Of a DNA stretch of 64,000 nt, positions 1 to 8,394 are shown piece by piece. Both the position numbers and the translations under genes were made by a program. Below the pieces are notes generated by a model. It did not search any database, was not told where the DNA came from, and saw only the letters and a program-made list of their open reading frames with translations. The DNA comes from NIOZ-UU35 sp964344175 (GTDB lineage: Bacteria; Chloroflexota; Anaerolineae; Anaerolineales; UBA11858). How positions within the stretch are numbered: position 1 is the first letter of the stretch; each line of letters starts with the position of its first letter. The stretch spans positions 17,200-81,199 of the forward strand of contig CAYFMI010000004.1 of NCBI GenBank assembly GCA_964344175.1, written 5' to 3'.

Positions 1-1
1 C

Positions 2-2233
2 AATAGCTTACTGCACAACCGGCAGGCCCGGGCGCTCTATTTATTCCCCACCAAAGCGCTGGCCCAGGATCAACTTGCCGGAGTCGAGCGGTTGCTCAAA
101 ACCGCAAAAGAGCCATCCCTTTTTATTTATCCGGGAAGCTATGATGGTGATACGCCTCGCAATACCAGAGTGGCTATGCGCAGCAAATCCCGCCTGATTA
201 TTTCCAACCCCGACATGCTGCATTTTGGCATTCTTCCACATCACACCAACTGGGCAGAGTTTTTCGGCAGCTTACGCTATATCCTGCTTGATGAGATGCA
301 TATTTATCGGGGCGTGTTCGGTTCGCATGTCGCCAATGTCATCCGGCGGCTGAAGCGCATTGCCCATTTTTACGGGGCGCGGCCTCAATTTGTGCTCACC
401 TCGGCGACCATTGGCAACCCGGCAGAACTCGCCCAAAGATTGACCGAAGAGCCAGTTACCTTGATTGAACAAGACGGATCGGGGCGCGGGCCAAAACACT
501 TTTTGATCTACAATCCCCCCTTGATTGACCCTGAACTCGGATTGCGGGCCAGTATGCTGGGGGAAAGTGTCCGTCTGGCAGCTGATTTACTCAGCTACGA
601 CATCCAGACAATTCTCTTTGGGCGCACGCGGCGCACGGTAGAAGTGCTGCTGAAATATTTGCGCCAGGCCGTCCCCCTCCAGGCTGCCCAGGTGCGCGCC
701 TACCGCAGCGGTTATTTACCCAAATTACGCCGGGAAATCGAGAGCGGCTTGCGCACCGGCAAGACACGCTGCGTGGTTGCCACTACGGCCCTGGAACTGG
801 GCATTGATATTGGCGGAATGGGAGCCACACTACAAGCGGGCTACCCCGGCACAATTGCAGGAACCTGGCAGCAAGCCGGGCGGGCCGGGCGCGGGCTGGA
901 GGCATCCATCTCGGTTTTAGTGACATCCCCCAGCCCAGCCGACCAATATCTGGCGCGCCACCCGGAATATTTTTTTGAGCGCAGCCCGGAACACGCTCTC
1001 GTCAACCCGGATAATTTGCTCATATTGCTCCAACATCTACAATGTGCAGCTTTCGAGATTCCCTTCAAGGACGGGGAGAACTTTGGGGATCTCACCCCCA
1101 CTGAGGTTGCCGCGTTCTTGAACATCCTACACAAAAATGGGGTCTTGCATAAATCTCAGGATCGATTCTTCTGGATGGGCGACACCTATCCTGCTGCCGA
1201 AATCTCGCTGCGCAGCGCTTCGACGCAACCCTACCTGCTGCACAACACCGCTACCCATCCCCCCGAGATCTTTGGCAGCGTTGATAGTGAAGCGGCGCTC
1301 TGGATGGTGCACCCCGGTGCGGTTTACTTGCACGAAGGCGAAAGTTTTGTTGTCGAAGAACTGGATCTTGAACGGCATCTCGTACAACTCAGCCCACAAG
1401 AGACAGATTACTTCACCCGTCCACGGCAAGAAAGTGATGTCCAACTCATAGAATTGGGGAAAGCGCAGCGTTGCAAGGGCGGCAGCAAAGCCTTTGGAGA
1501 AATTGGCGTGACGACAACGGTCACCGGTTACCAGATGATTCGTTGGGAGAGCCACGAAAAAATCGGTCAGCGCCCTCTAGAGCTTCCCCCAACACAGTTG
1601 CTGACAAGCGGCTATTGGCTGAGCGTTTCTGAAGAAAGCGTTGACCATTTGCGTGCGGATGGGCTTTGGAGCAATGCCCCCAACAATTACGGGCCGGGCT
1701 GGCGCAAACAACGCCTGGCTGCTCTAGAAAGAGACCAGTATCGCTGTCAATCCTGCGGAGTCAGCGCTGAACATACCCAATTGCACGTCCACCACAAAGA
1801 ACCGCTGCGGGCGTTTTCCAGCTATCTAGAAGCCAACCGCCTGGAAAATTTGGTCAGTCTATGCCCGTCTTGCCATCGCCGCGCGGAAAGCCGGGTGCGC
1901 ATTCGCAGCGGGTTGGCCGGGCTGGCCTATGCCTTCCACCATCTGGCCCCGCTTTTTCTGATGTGCGACCCGCGCGACCTGGGTGTGCACACCGAGGCGC
2001 AGTCACCGTTGGGCGAAGGGAAACCCGTTGTGGCGATTTACGAAATGATCCCTGCAGGGATCGGCTTCAGCCAACGCCTTTTCGAGTTTCACAATGCACT
2101 GATCGAGCGCGCCGGCGAGGTAGTCGCGAATTGCCCCTGCGCCGATGGCTGCCCTTCTTGTGTTGGTCCTGGGGGTGAGGCCGGGGCCGGGGGCAAACCC
2201 GAGACTTTTGCGCTGATTGAGCAATTGCGCTAA
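2..2233 (+). CDS. MrfA/YprA-like DEAD/DEAH helicase with DUF1998 region and HNH motif (5' partial)
   Basis: The reading frame is open from the window edge, so the N-terminus with Walker A is missing. The visible part starts with helicase motif Ia (FPTKALAQDQ), then DEMH as motif II, LTSATIGNP as motif III and QAGRAGRG as motif VI. The C-terminus has the DUF1998/MZB cysteine cluster (CPCADGCPSC). This matches the MrfA (YprA) family of SF2 helicases, known for DNA repair in Bacillus. Unusually, an HNH-type zinc motif lies between the helicase core and the DUF1998 end: CQSC at about 1745-1756, HVHH at about 1784-1795, then NLVSLCPSCH. Counted from the first in-frame Met at 92, the first Cys is residue 552. 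The helicase assignment is firm. Nuclease activity of the insert is inference. Confidence 0.9.
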   Translation, partial: NSLLHNRQARALYLFPTKALAQDQLAGVERLLKTAKEPSLFIYPGSYDGDTPRNTRVAMRSKSRLIISNPDMLHFGILPHHTNWAEFFGSLRYILLDEMHIYRGVFGSHVANVIRRLKRIAHFYGARPQFVLTSATIGNPAELAQRLTEEPVTLIEQDGSGRGPKHFLIYNPPLIDPELGLRASMLGESVRLAADLLSYDIQTILFGRTRRTVEVLLKYLRQAVPLQAAQVRAYRSGYLPKLRREIESGLRTGKTRCVVATTALELGIDIGGMGATLQAGYPGTIAGTWQQAGRAGRGLEASISVLVTSPSPADQYLARHPEYFFERSPEHALVNPDNLLILLQHLQCAAFEIPFKDGENFGDLTPTEVAAFLNILHKNGVLHKSQDRFFWMGDTYPAAEISLRSASTQPYLLHNTATHPPEIFGSVDSEAALWMVHPGAVYLHEGESFVVEELDLERHLVQLSPQETDYFTRPRQESDVQLIELGKAQRCKGGSKAFGEIGVTTTVTGYQMIRWESHEKIGQRPLELPPTQLLTSGYWLSVSEESVDHLRADGLWSNAPNNYGPGWRKQRLAALERDQYRCQSCGVSAEHTQLHVHHKEPLRAFSSYLEANRLENLVSLCPSCHRRAESRVRIRSGLAGLAYAFHHLAPLFLMCDPRDLGVHTEAQSPLGEGKPVVAIYEMIPAGIGFSQRLFEFHNALIERAGEVVANCPCADGCPSCVGPGGEAGAGGKPETFALIEQLR

Positions 2234-2267
2234 CTCACTCGCCTGGACTTCTGTCTTGTCAAATAAA

Positions 2268-2295
2268 AAGAGCCGCACATGATGGTGCGGCTCTT
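2268..2295. terminator. bidirectional hairpin terminator between convergent genes
   Basis: An 11-bp perfect stem (AAGAGCCGCAC with its complement) encloses a 6-nt loop. It sits between the helicase stop and the convergent small minus-strand gene. On the minus strand it is followed by a T-rich tract (CTTTTTATTT), so it most clearly ends the minus-strand transcript. Confidence 0.7.
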
Positions 2296-2317
2296 AAGAT
2301 TTCATATGATGCATTAC

Positions 2318-2548
2318 CTAAAATTCATCGTCATCATCTAACCAGTCGTCGTCATCAAAATCGTCTTCTTCCCATTCGTCAAAACCTTCGAGTTCATCTT
2401 CCCAATCCGCGTCTTCGACTTCAAAGGGATCATCTAATTGCGTAAAGGTTAAACATCCCTCATCCGGGTCGATATTTACCATTGGTGCAGTGCAATAACC
2501 TTTCTCAAGATAAACACACCCAACATAAAGGCAGCGTATTTTGGGCAT
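2318..2548 (-). CDS. small Cys-motif protein (DUF1540-like) with poly-acidic tail
   Basis: The product is 76 residues. The first 35 carry a four-cysteine pattern (C-x4-C-x-Y-x3-G-x-C-x-A-P, then GCLTF) reminiscent of DUF1540 metal-binding peptides. The last 40 residues are almost entirely Asp, Glu and Trp (for example DDDDWLDDDDEF). A GAGGA ribosome-binding site precedes the ATG. I do not know its function. The cysteine pattern suggests metal binding and the tail suggests an electrostatic interaction surface, both inference. It lies 24 bp downstream of the VKOR gene on the same strand and is probably cotranscribed with it. Confidence 0.75.
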   Translation of the reverse strand: MPKIRCLYVGCVYLEKGYCTAPMVNIDPDEGCLTFTQLDDPFEVEDADWEDELEGFDEWEEDDFDDDDWLDDDDEF

Positions 2549-2572
2549 TGTTAGTTCTCCTCGATTGTCATC

Positions 2573-3022
2573 TCAAGAGTCAATTTCGATGTCTTCATCC
2601 TGCAACAAGCGTACCACAGAAACCCCCAACAAGGCAACCATCACAATGGCGGAAAGCACGCAGTACGGACAAATAGCACGGAGTACGGCTACTTCAATAT
2701 AGGTCAGATAAGCGGAATACAGCACCCCGGTTAGACTAAAGCCAAACACAATCATCGCGGCATATTCTTGGAAGAATTTGCCGCGATCTTCCAGCAGCAA
2801 AAGAGCAATCATCAACAGATACGCCCCGGCCCCAAATATAGCGATGGGGATTCCGGCGAATTCTGCGTAAGGGCTATTATTGACCGATTCGCAATCACCA
2901 ATGCCTGCACAAGCAGCCGTTGCGTTCGCAATTTTAAGCCAGGCCAGATAAATTGAATCTGCCAATCCGATTAATGATAAGACAACCGAAATATTTTTGA
3001 GATTAAGTTTTGTTTTTTTCAT
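2573..3022 (-). CDS. vitamin K epoxide reductase (VKOR) family membrane protein
   Basis: The 149-residue protein has four or five predicted membrane helices. It has the VKOR features: a loop cysteine pair (C38 and C44 in CAGIGDCES) with a following Ser, the SPYAEFAGIP stretch, and the active-site CPYC at residues 118-121. Bacterial VKOR reoxidises a DsbA-like thioredoxin using quinone, driving disulfide formation outside the membrane. There is no fused thioredoxin domain, so a separate partner is needed and none is seen nearby. The ATG has only a weak upstream Shine-Dalgarno. Family assignment is strong. Confidence 0.9.
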   Translation of the reverse strand: MKKTKLNLKNISVVLSLIGLADSIYLAWLKIANATAACAGIGDCESVNNSPYAEFAGIPIAIFGAGAYLLMIALLLLEDRGKFFQEYAAMIVFGFSLTGVLYSAYLTYIEVAVLRAICPYCVLSAIVMVALLGVSVVRLLQDEDIEIDS

Positions 3023-3088
3023 AGCACCATTTCTTGTACATATTATTATTTTTGGAGTTACGCACTTGTATAGTAATTGCCCATAAAC

Positions 3089-4345
3089 CTATTTTACGCC
3101 TTCGAAGAACCAGGCTTCTGCCGTGGCCCCTTCGGGTAAGAATTTAACACCAGATGGAACAATTAGTAAAGCGTTAGCATGTACCAAAGAACGCAAATTG
3201 CCTGAACCCTGGTGGCCGGTTAAACGCGCTACCCAGCGGTTATCTTCTTGAGATGCAACCACGCGCAAGTAACTTTCGCGACCATCCGATTCAAGCGCTT
3301 CGAGTAAGGTTACCTGACGAGTAATTCGGGGTTCATCGGGTAAGCCCATCATCTTGATCAACGCTGGACGCACAAACACTTGAAAGCCGACATAGGCGGA
3401 CACCGGATTCCCCGGCAACCCAAAATAGGGCAGCCCCCTATAACTACCAAAAGCCAATGGCTTACCGGGGCGCATATTTACCCGCCAAAGAGTCAACGTA
3501 CCTGCTTGATCGAGTACGGCGCGCACAAAATCAAACGCGCCCACGCTGACCCCGCCCGTAGAGAGTAGTAAATCTACGCCATCATCAACTGCATCTTCTA
3601 TTTTTTGGCGCACGCTATCCAGATCATCGGGGACGATGCCCATATCCAAGACTTCAGCGCCTAACTGCGAAATGAGGGCCTGCAGCATATAGGAATTGGA
3701 CTCGTAGATCTTGCCTGGCTCCAGTGCTACACCCGGTTTCAGTAATTCGTCCCCAGGGGACATCACCCCAATGCGCGGGCGGCGAAAAACACGCACCTCT
3801 GCCGCCCCTATCATCGCCAAGACACCCACATCTTGAGGGCGCAGCCGCCGATTTGGCACTAATACTCGTTCGCCCTTTTGAACATCCTGTCCCTGAGGGC
3901 GCACATTCTCGCCAACCTGGGCGGCATGAAAGATGCTTACCTGCGCCGGCGCCGAAATCCCTGCGGAATGGATGCCGACATCGGTGCGTTCAACCGGCAC
4001 AACCGCATCGGCCCCGGCGGGCAGCGCTGCCCCGGTCATTATGCGGGCGGTTTGTCGTGGGGCTATTTCCACTTTGGGCAATAACCCGGCAGGAATATCG
4101 GCCACTACCTTCAGTGCCACGCCCTGACCGGGAGCAGCATTTTGCACGTCTGCGGCGCGCACGGCAAAACCATCCATGCTGGAATTTGCAAAAGCAGGTA
4201 AATCAAACTTCGAAAAAATAGCCTCCGCCAATACCCTTCCGGCGGTCTGGCGTAACGGAACCAGTTCTGCTGCTAAAGGCGAGAACGCCTCAAGCAGATA
4301 ACGGCGGGCAAGTGGGATGGGGGTGAGGTCAGTCTGGTCAGCCAT
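3089..4345 (-). CDS. moeA: molybdopterin molybdenumtransferase MoeA
   Basis: The 418-residue protein has MoeA family length. Motifs in order are NSSMDGFAVR, MTGAALPAGADAVVPVE, GVMSPGDEL, STGGVSVGAFDFV (the MoaB/Mog-like domain), MRPGKPLAFG and GLPGNPVSAYV, followed by a C-terminal beta domain. MoeA inserts molybdate into adenylylated molybdopterin to give molybdenum cofactor. No other cofactor gene is adjacent, so it appears to be a single-gene unit. The ATG has no Shine-Dalgarno; a TG-N-TATAAT element lies 13 bp before it, so the leader is only about 6 nt. Confidence 0.95.
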   Translation of the reverse strand: MADQTDLTPIPLARRYLLEAFSPLAAELVPLRQTAGRVLAEAIFSKFDLPAFANSSMDGFAVRAADVQNAAPGQGVALKVVADIPAGLLPKVEIAPRQTARIMTGAALPAGADAVVPVERTDVGIHSAGISAPAQVSIFHAAQVGENVRPQGQDVQKGERVLVPNRRLRPQDVGVLAMIGAAEVRVFRRPRIGVMSPGDELLKPGVALEPGKIYESNSYMLQALISQLGAEVLDMGIVPDDLDSVRQKIEDAVDDGVDLLLSTGGVSVGAFDFVRAVLDQAGTLTLWRVNMRPGKPLAFGSYRGLPYFGLPGNPVSAYVGFQVFVRPALIKMMGLPDEPRITRQVTLLEALESDGRESYLRVVASQEDNRWVARLTGHQGSGNLRSLVHANALLIVPSGVKFLPEGATAEAWFFEGVK

Positions 4346-4358
4346 TTTTTAGGGCGAC

Positions 4359-4367
4359 ATTATACCA
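4359..4367 (-). promoter_or_regulatory. extended -10 promoter of moeA
   Basis: The minus strand reads TGGTATAAT, a perfect extended -10. The expected start site falls about 6 nt upstream of the moeA ATG, giving a near-leaderless message. I see no good -35. Confidence 0.5.
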
Positions 4368-4381
4368 CTGCCATACCGCCA

Positions 4382-6595
4382 TCACCCCGGACGGACGCGG
4401 CGGGCATCTACAACGTTGTCCAGGCGCTCGACGCGGTCGAGAATACGGCTTAAGTGACCGATGTCATGCACCTCTAGAATTAAATCGAACACCGCCATAT
4501 TGCGCCGGTTAACATCGACATGCACCCGATTCATGCTGACGCCCTCTTCGGTCAAGAGTGTCGAAACATCCCGCATCAGGCCTTCGCGGTCATAGGCCTT
4601 TATGCGCACCGGGACAGGGAAGGTTTGCCTGGCCTCTCCCCAAGAGACTTTTACCAGTCGCTCCCCCTCGCGGACGTTGAGTACATTGGGGCAATCCCGC
4701 CGGTGAATTGTCGCGCCGCGCCCACGGGTAATATAGCCCACGATCTCATCGCCGGGTGCAGGATTGCAACAGCGCGCCATACGGGTTAGTAAGCCCTTCA
4801 AGCCTCGAACGACCACCCCATCGGTCGCCTTTTGCTCCAGGCTGGGCATGGGGGGTACGGGAAACTCGAAATCATCATCTTCATCTTCTTCGATGAGGAT
4901 CAACTCATTAGAAACGCGCGTTAGCGGTAAATCGCCACATCCAATGGCTTCGGCCAAATCGTCGATGGTTTTATAGCCCAGGGAACGGGCCAGGTGTTCC
5001 AGGTTTTCGTCGATCAAGCCGAGTTGCCGCAACTCGCGTTCGAGTAATTCCCGGCCATGTTTGACATTCTGATCGCGAGCCTGACGCTTGAACCAGCGGC
5101 GGATCTTCGCACGTGCCCGTTGCGTTTTTACCAGCCCGAGGTGGGGATTGAGCCAGTCCCGGCTGGGGCCGCCGCGCTTGGCTGTCAGAATGGACACCTG
5201 ATCGCCGGTTTTGAGTTCGTAGTCCAGTGAAACTAACTTGCCGCCAATCTTCGCTCCGCGACAGCGGTGGCCCACCTCGGTATGGACATGGTAAGCAAAA
5301 TCAATGGGTGTGGCCCCTTGCGGGAGATCGATGATATCGCCCTGAGGGGTAAAAACATAAACGCGGTCGCCAAAGACATCGGACTTCATGCCATCGACGA
5401 ATTCCTGGGCGTCGTCCACGTCTTGCCGCCACTCCATTAATTGCCGCAAGTAGAGGATACGACGCTCGAAAACCGGGTCATGCCCGGAGCCTTCTTTATA
5501 GCGCCAGTGTGCGGCAATGCCATACTCCGCGCCCTGGTGCATCTCTGGGGTGCGGATCTGTACCTCGAGGGTACGGCCATCATCAAAGACAACGGCTGTG
5601 TGCAACGATTGGTAAAAATTATCCTTTGGCGAGGCAATATAATCGTCGAAAGAGCCGGGGATAGGCCGCCAATTGGCATGAATAACCCCCAATGCAGCAT
5701 AACAATCGGCATTTTCGGGGACCAAGATGCGCACCCCGCGAATATCGTGCACATCTTCGAAGGGCACACCTTTGCGCACCATCTTGCGATAGATTGAATA
5801 AATGTGTTTAGGACGCCCTGAAATATCTACATTCTGGATGCCCGCCTGGTTAAGCACCACCAGCAAACATCGTTTAATTTCTTCAACTTTCTTCTCGCGC
5901 TCCGAGCGGCGTTCTGCCAATTTATTGGCAATTTCGAGATATTTAGAATTTTCCAAATAGCGAAAAGAAAGATCTTCAAGCTCCCATTTGATCTGCCAGA
6001 TTCCCAGGCGGCTGGCAAGGGGCGCGAAAATATCCATGGTTTCGCGAGCAATACGGGTGCGTTTCTCCTCCTTCGGCACGAAGTTGAGTGTACGCATATT
6101 GTGGAGACGGTCGGCCAGTTTAATTAAAACAACCTGTGGGTCATCAGCCATTGCTAAAAATGTTTTTCGCAAGCTGGCTGAGGCCAGCGAGATCCTGTGT
6201 TCTGGGTGCCCGCTGCTTACACGAGACGACTCGCTATCAGTTTTATCGTTATCTACCTGGTCGCCGCGCGAAACTCTCGGCAACGAGGTCAGCTTGGTAA
6301 CCGCATCAACCAGTTTGGTTACTTCTTCGCCAAAATCATTTTGCAGGTTTTCGATAGTGATCTCAGTATCTTCTACGGTATCGTGGAGCAAACCCGCCGC
6401 AATCACCTCAGGTGGCACAAACATTTCGGCAAGAATTTTGGCGACCGCCAAACAATGCATAAAGTATGGCTCCCCCGAGGCGCGTGTCTGCTTGGAATGT
6501 GCTTTTTCGGCAACGCGAAAGGCCCGGCGAATGAGATCGCGGTCTGTCGGAGCATAGCTTGTGGGCAATAGTGCCAATAGTTCATCAACAGACAT
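4382..6595 (-). CDS. rel: bifunctional (p)ppGpp synthetase/hydrolase (RelA/SpoT family)
   Basis: The product is 737 residues from the chosen start. The N-terminal HD hydrolase carries HDTVED (about residues 71-76) and the KLADRLHNMRTL motif, both intact. The synthetase domain follows (GRPKHIYSIYRKM, DIRGVRILV), then TGS (VYVFTPQGDIIDLP), a conserved-cysteine segment (MARCCNP) and a C-terminal ACT domain. This is the standard long RSH layout, making and degrading the stringent-response alarmone. The start at 6595 is preferred over the longer frame to 6679 because a TTGCTC-17-TATACT promoter lies just before it and the longer form would overlap the next gene. A Ser/Asp-rich insertion between the HD motifs looks variable. 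Confidence 0.95.
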   Translation of the reverse strand: MSVDELLALLPTSYAPTDRDLIRRAFRVAEKAHSKQTRASGEPYFMHCLAVAKILAEMFVPPEVIAAGLLHDTVEDTEITIENLQNDFGEEVTKLVDAVTKLTSLPRVSRGDQVDNDKTDSESSRVSSGHPEHRISLASASLRKTFLAMADDPQVVLIKLADRLHNMRTLNFVPKEEKRTRIARETMDIFAPLASRLGIWQIKWELEDLSFRYLENSKYLEIANKLAERRSEREKKVEEIKRCLLVVLNQAGIQNVDISGRPKHIYSIYRKMVRKGVPFEDVHDIRGVRILVPENADCYAALGVIHANWRPIPGSFDDYIASPKDNFYQSLHTAVVFDDGRTLEVQIRTPEMHQGAEYGIAAHWRYKEGSGHDPVFERRILYLRQLMEWRQDVDDAQEFVDGMKSDVFGDRVYVFTPQGDIIDLPQGATPIDFAYHVHTEVGHRCRGAKIGGKLVSLDYELKTGDQVSILTAKRGGPSRDWLNPHLGLVKTQRARAKIRRWFKRQARDQNVKHGRELLERELRQLGLIDENLEHLARSLGYKTIDDLAEAIGCGDLPLTRVSNELILIEEDEDDDFEFPVPPMPSLEQKATDGVVVRGLKGLLTRMARCCNPAPGDEIVGYITRGRGATIHRRDCPNVLNVREGERLVKVSWGEARQTFPVPVRIKAYDREGLMRDVSTLLTEEGVSMNRVHVDVNRRNMAVFDLILEVHDIGHLSRILDRVERLDNVVDARRVRPG

Positions 6596-6605
6596 ACAGC
6601 ATCCT

Positions 6606-6634
6606 AGTATAATCAGGCGCGCGCAATGGAGCAA
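6606..6634 (-). promoter_or_regulatory. sigma-70-like promoter of rel
   Basis: The minus strand has TTGCTC (6629-6634), a 17-bp spacer and TATACT (6606-6611). The ATG at 6595 is 10 nt past the -10, so the leader would be only about 4 nt. The same TTGCTC -35 occurs at the plus-strand higB. Confidence 0.55.
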
Positions 6635-6651
6635 GGGCGGGAGCAGATGCC

Positions 6652-7140
6652 CTAATGGTCGCTTAGAAGTATATCCCAATCAATCGCATGAACGGTCTCA
6701 TACAAGCCATGCTTATCCTCCACGACTCGAAAATCCAATTGAGTAAAGGTCTCCTCTGCAATCTGGCGCGTTACAGGCAGCGGGATCAATTCATCATCCC
6801 GGCCATGAAAAATTACACACGGGACATCAATGCTCTCAGGTCGTGTCCACACAAAGTCTGGGAAGATCAGGGCTGGCGCAAAGAGCACCAGCTTACGCAC
6901 CCGGTGTGGATACTGGCCGGCAAATAAAGCAGCCATCAGCCCGCCAAAGCTGGAGCCGATCATCAGCCATTGCTGCTCATCACCTGTCAGAAAGGATTCC
7001 AGGGATTGCATACGGTCATGCAGGGTACCGCGAAAATCGGGGATAAGCATATGCGGATACCGCTCTCTCAACAAGGTTGCCTTAACGCCCTGACTGCTAC
7101 CTTCAAGCCCATGAATAAAGATTGCATCCTTCAACTGCAT
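6652..7140 (-). CDS. small alpha/beta hydrolase (YqiA/UPF0227-like)
   Basis: The 162-residue protein is short for the fold. It starts with an FIHGLEGSS oxyanion-loop region. The nucleophile elbow is GSSFGG, the acid is likely in HGRDDELIP and the catalytic His in DKHGLYETV. The size and order resemble YqiA-type esterases. The substrate is unknown. It is upstream of rel on the same strand with a 56-bp gap, but rel seems to have its own promoter. Confidence 0.8.
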   Translation of the reverse strand: MQLKDAIFIHGLEGSSQGVKATLLRERYPHMLIPDFRGTLHDRMQSLESFLTGDEQQWLMIGSSFGGLMAALFAGQYPHRVRKLVLFAPALIFPDFVWTRPESIDVPCVIFHGRDDELIPLPVTRQIAEETFTQLDFRVVEDKHGLYETVHAIDWDILLSDH

Positions 7141-7392
7141 ATTAACTCCAGCTTCACTCTCGACGAACGGACAATTTCTGTTACACTATGAAAATACCAA
7201 TTTTTGACGTCAATCTAGCTTGATAGTTAAAAAACCAGGACGCAGATTCGCACTGATGATCGCTGAGAAAAGCAAAAAGCAGTGAAATCGAAACAAAAAA
7301 TCATGGTTATCTGCGTGAATCAACGTACAAAACCTGAAGTATCAGGTAACTAGAATTCGATCAACCACCAAAAAATCAGGCAGTATTCTTAC
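7141..7392. other. AT-rich intergenic region with a small palindrome
   Basis: This 252-bp gap separates divergent genes. It holds a perfect 6-bp inverted repeat (ACCTGA-AGTA-TCAGGT, 7332-7347), a possible operator near the start of the HD-GYP pair. It also holds degenerate CGCAGATTCGCACTGATGA-type sequence with a partial complement near 7305-7320, like decayed intergenic repeats. I see no gene. Confidence 0.35.
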
Positions 7393-8394
7393 ATGATTCC
7401 AGCCCCAACAATACCCGTACCCAGTAAGAGAATATTACTTGTAGAAGATAATGATGCTATCCGTGAAGGCATTGCCCAGCACTTACAGATCGATAACTTC
7501 CTGGTTGTGCAAGCCACCAATGGCGAAGAAGCGTTAAAAGTACTCCAGCATTTTACCCCCGATTTGATCCTTTCGGACATCAATATGCCGCACAAAGACG
7601 GCATTGATCTCTATCAAGATATTCGGAAAGATCCCCGCTGGGTTACCATTCCCTTCCTGTTCCTCACCGCCGATAACTCCCCCCAAAGCATCCGCCTGGG
7701 ACGCGAACTGGGCGTTGAAGATTATTTAACCAAGCCCATCAATCATCAAGACCTGGTACGCACAATCAATGGGCGCTTGCTGCGTGCGGCCGAGGTCGAA
7801 GTCGCGCATATCGGACAAGCCTATCTCGAAACCGTAACCGTGCTCGCCAATGCCATCGAAGGCCGCGACCATTACACGCGCGGTCATGTTGATCGTGTTA
7901 CCCAATACGCCCTCTGGATGGCGCAGGAACTCCGCTGGCCCGAAGAACAAATCCGCAATCTTGAGTTTGGGGCGCGCCTGCACGATATTGGAAAAGTGAT
8001 TGTCCCCGATCATATCCTTAACAAGAAAGGCAAACTCACCCAGAGCGAATGGGAGTTAATGCGCCAGCATCCGGTTGCCGGAGCGAAGATGCTCGAAGGC
8101 ATCAGCCATCTCCAGGCGATTCGGCCTTATGTTTTGTACCATCATGAACGCTGGGATGGTCAGGGCTACCCTGAGGGTCTCAAGCAGCGTCAAATCCCCC
8201 TTGAGGCGCGCCTGCTCGCTATTGTTGATGTTTACGATGCGCTGATTTCCGAAAGACCCTATCATCCCCCCAGGCCTCACCAGGAAGTGCTACACTATAT
8301 AGAGTTAAATGCAGGCGCTTACTTTGACCCTGATCTGGTACTCATCTTCCACAAAGTGATGCAATCCCGTAGGCCCGAACAACCATCAGCATGA
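7393..8394 (+). CDS. response regulator with HD-GYP cyclic-di-GMP phosphodiesterase output
   Basis: The product is 333 residues. An N-terminal receiver domain (VEDN, phospho-acceptor D62 in SDINMP, K in LTKP) is followed by an HD-GYP domain with HD at 197-198 and HHERWDGQGYP at 250-260. The metal and GYP residues are intact, so c-di-GMP hydrolysis under phosphorelay control is expected from the family. The stop overlaps the next start as ATGA, so the two paralogues are translationally coupled. No cognate kinase is adjacent. Confidence 0.92.
   Translation: MIPAPTIPVPSKRILLVEDNDAIREGIAQHLQIDNFLVVQATNGEEALKVLQHFTPDLILSDINMPHKDGIDLYQDIRKDPRWVTIPFLFLTADNSPQSIRLGRELGVEDYLTKPINHQDLVRTINGRLLRAAEVEVAHIGQAYLETVTVLANAIEGRDHYTRGHVDRVTQYALWMAQELRWPEEQIRNLEFGARLHDIGKVIVPDHILNKKGKLTQSEWELMRQHPVAGAKMLEGISHLQAIRPYVLYHHERWDGQGYPEGLKQRQIPLEARLLAIVDVYDALISERPYHPPRPHQEVLHYIELNAGAYFDPDLVLIFHKVMQSRRPEQPSA

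Noticed and set aside
6595..6679. 28-residue N-terminal extension of Rel
   Set aside because: It would overlap the hydrolase gene and lies upstream of the TTGCTC-17-TATACT promoter; family proteins begin near MSVDELL.
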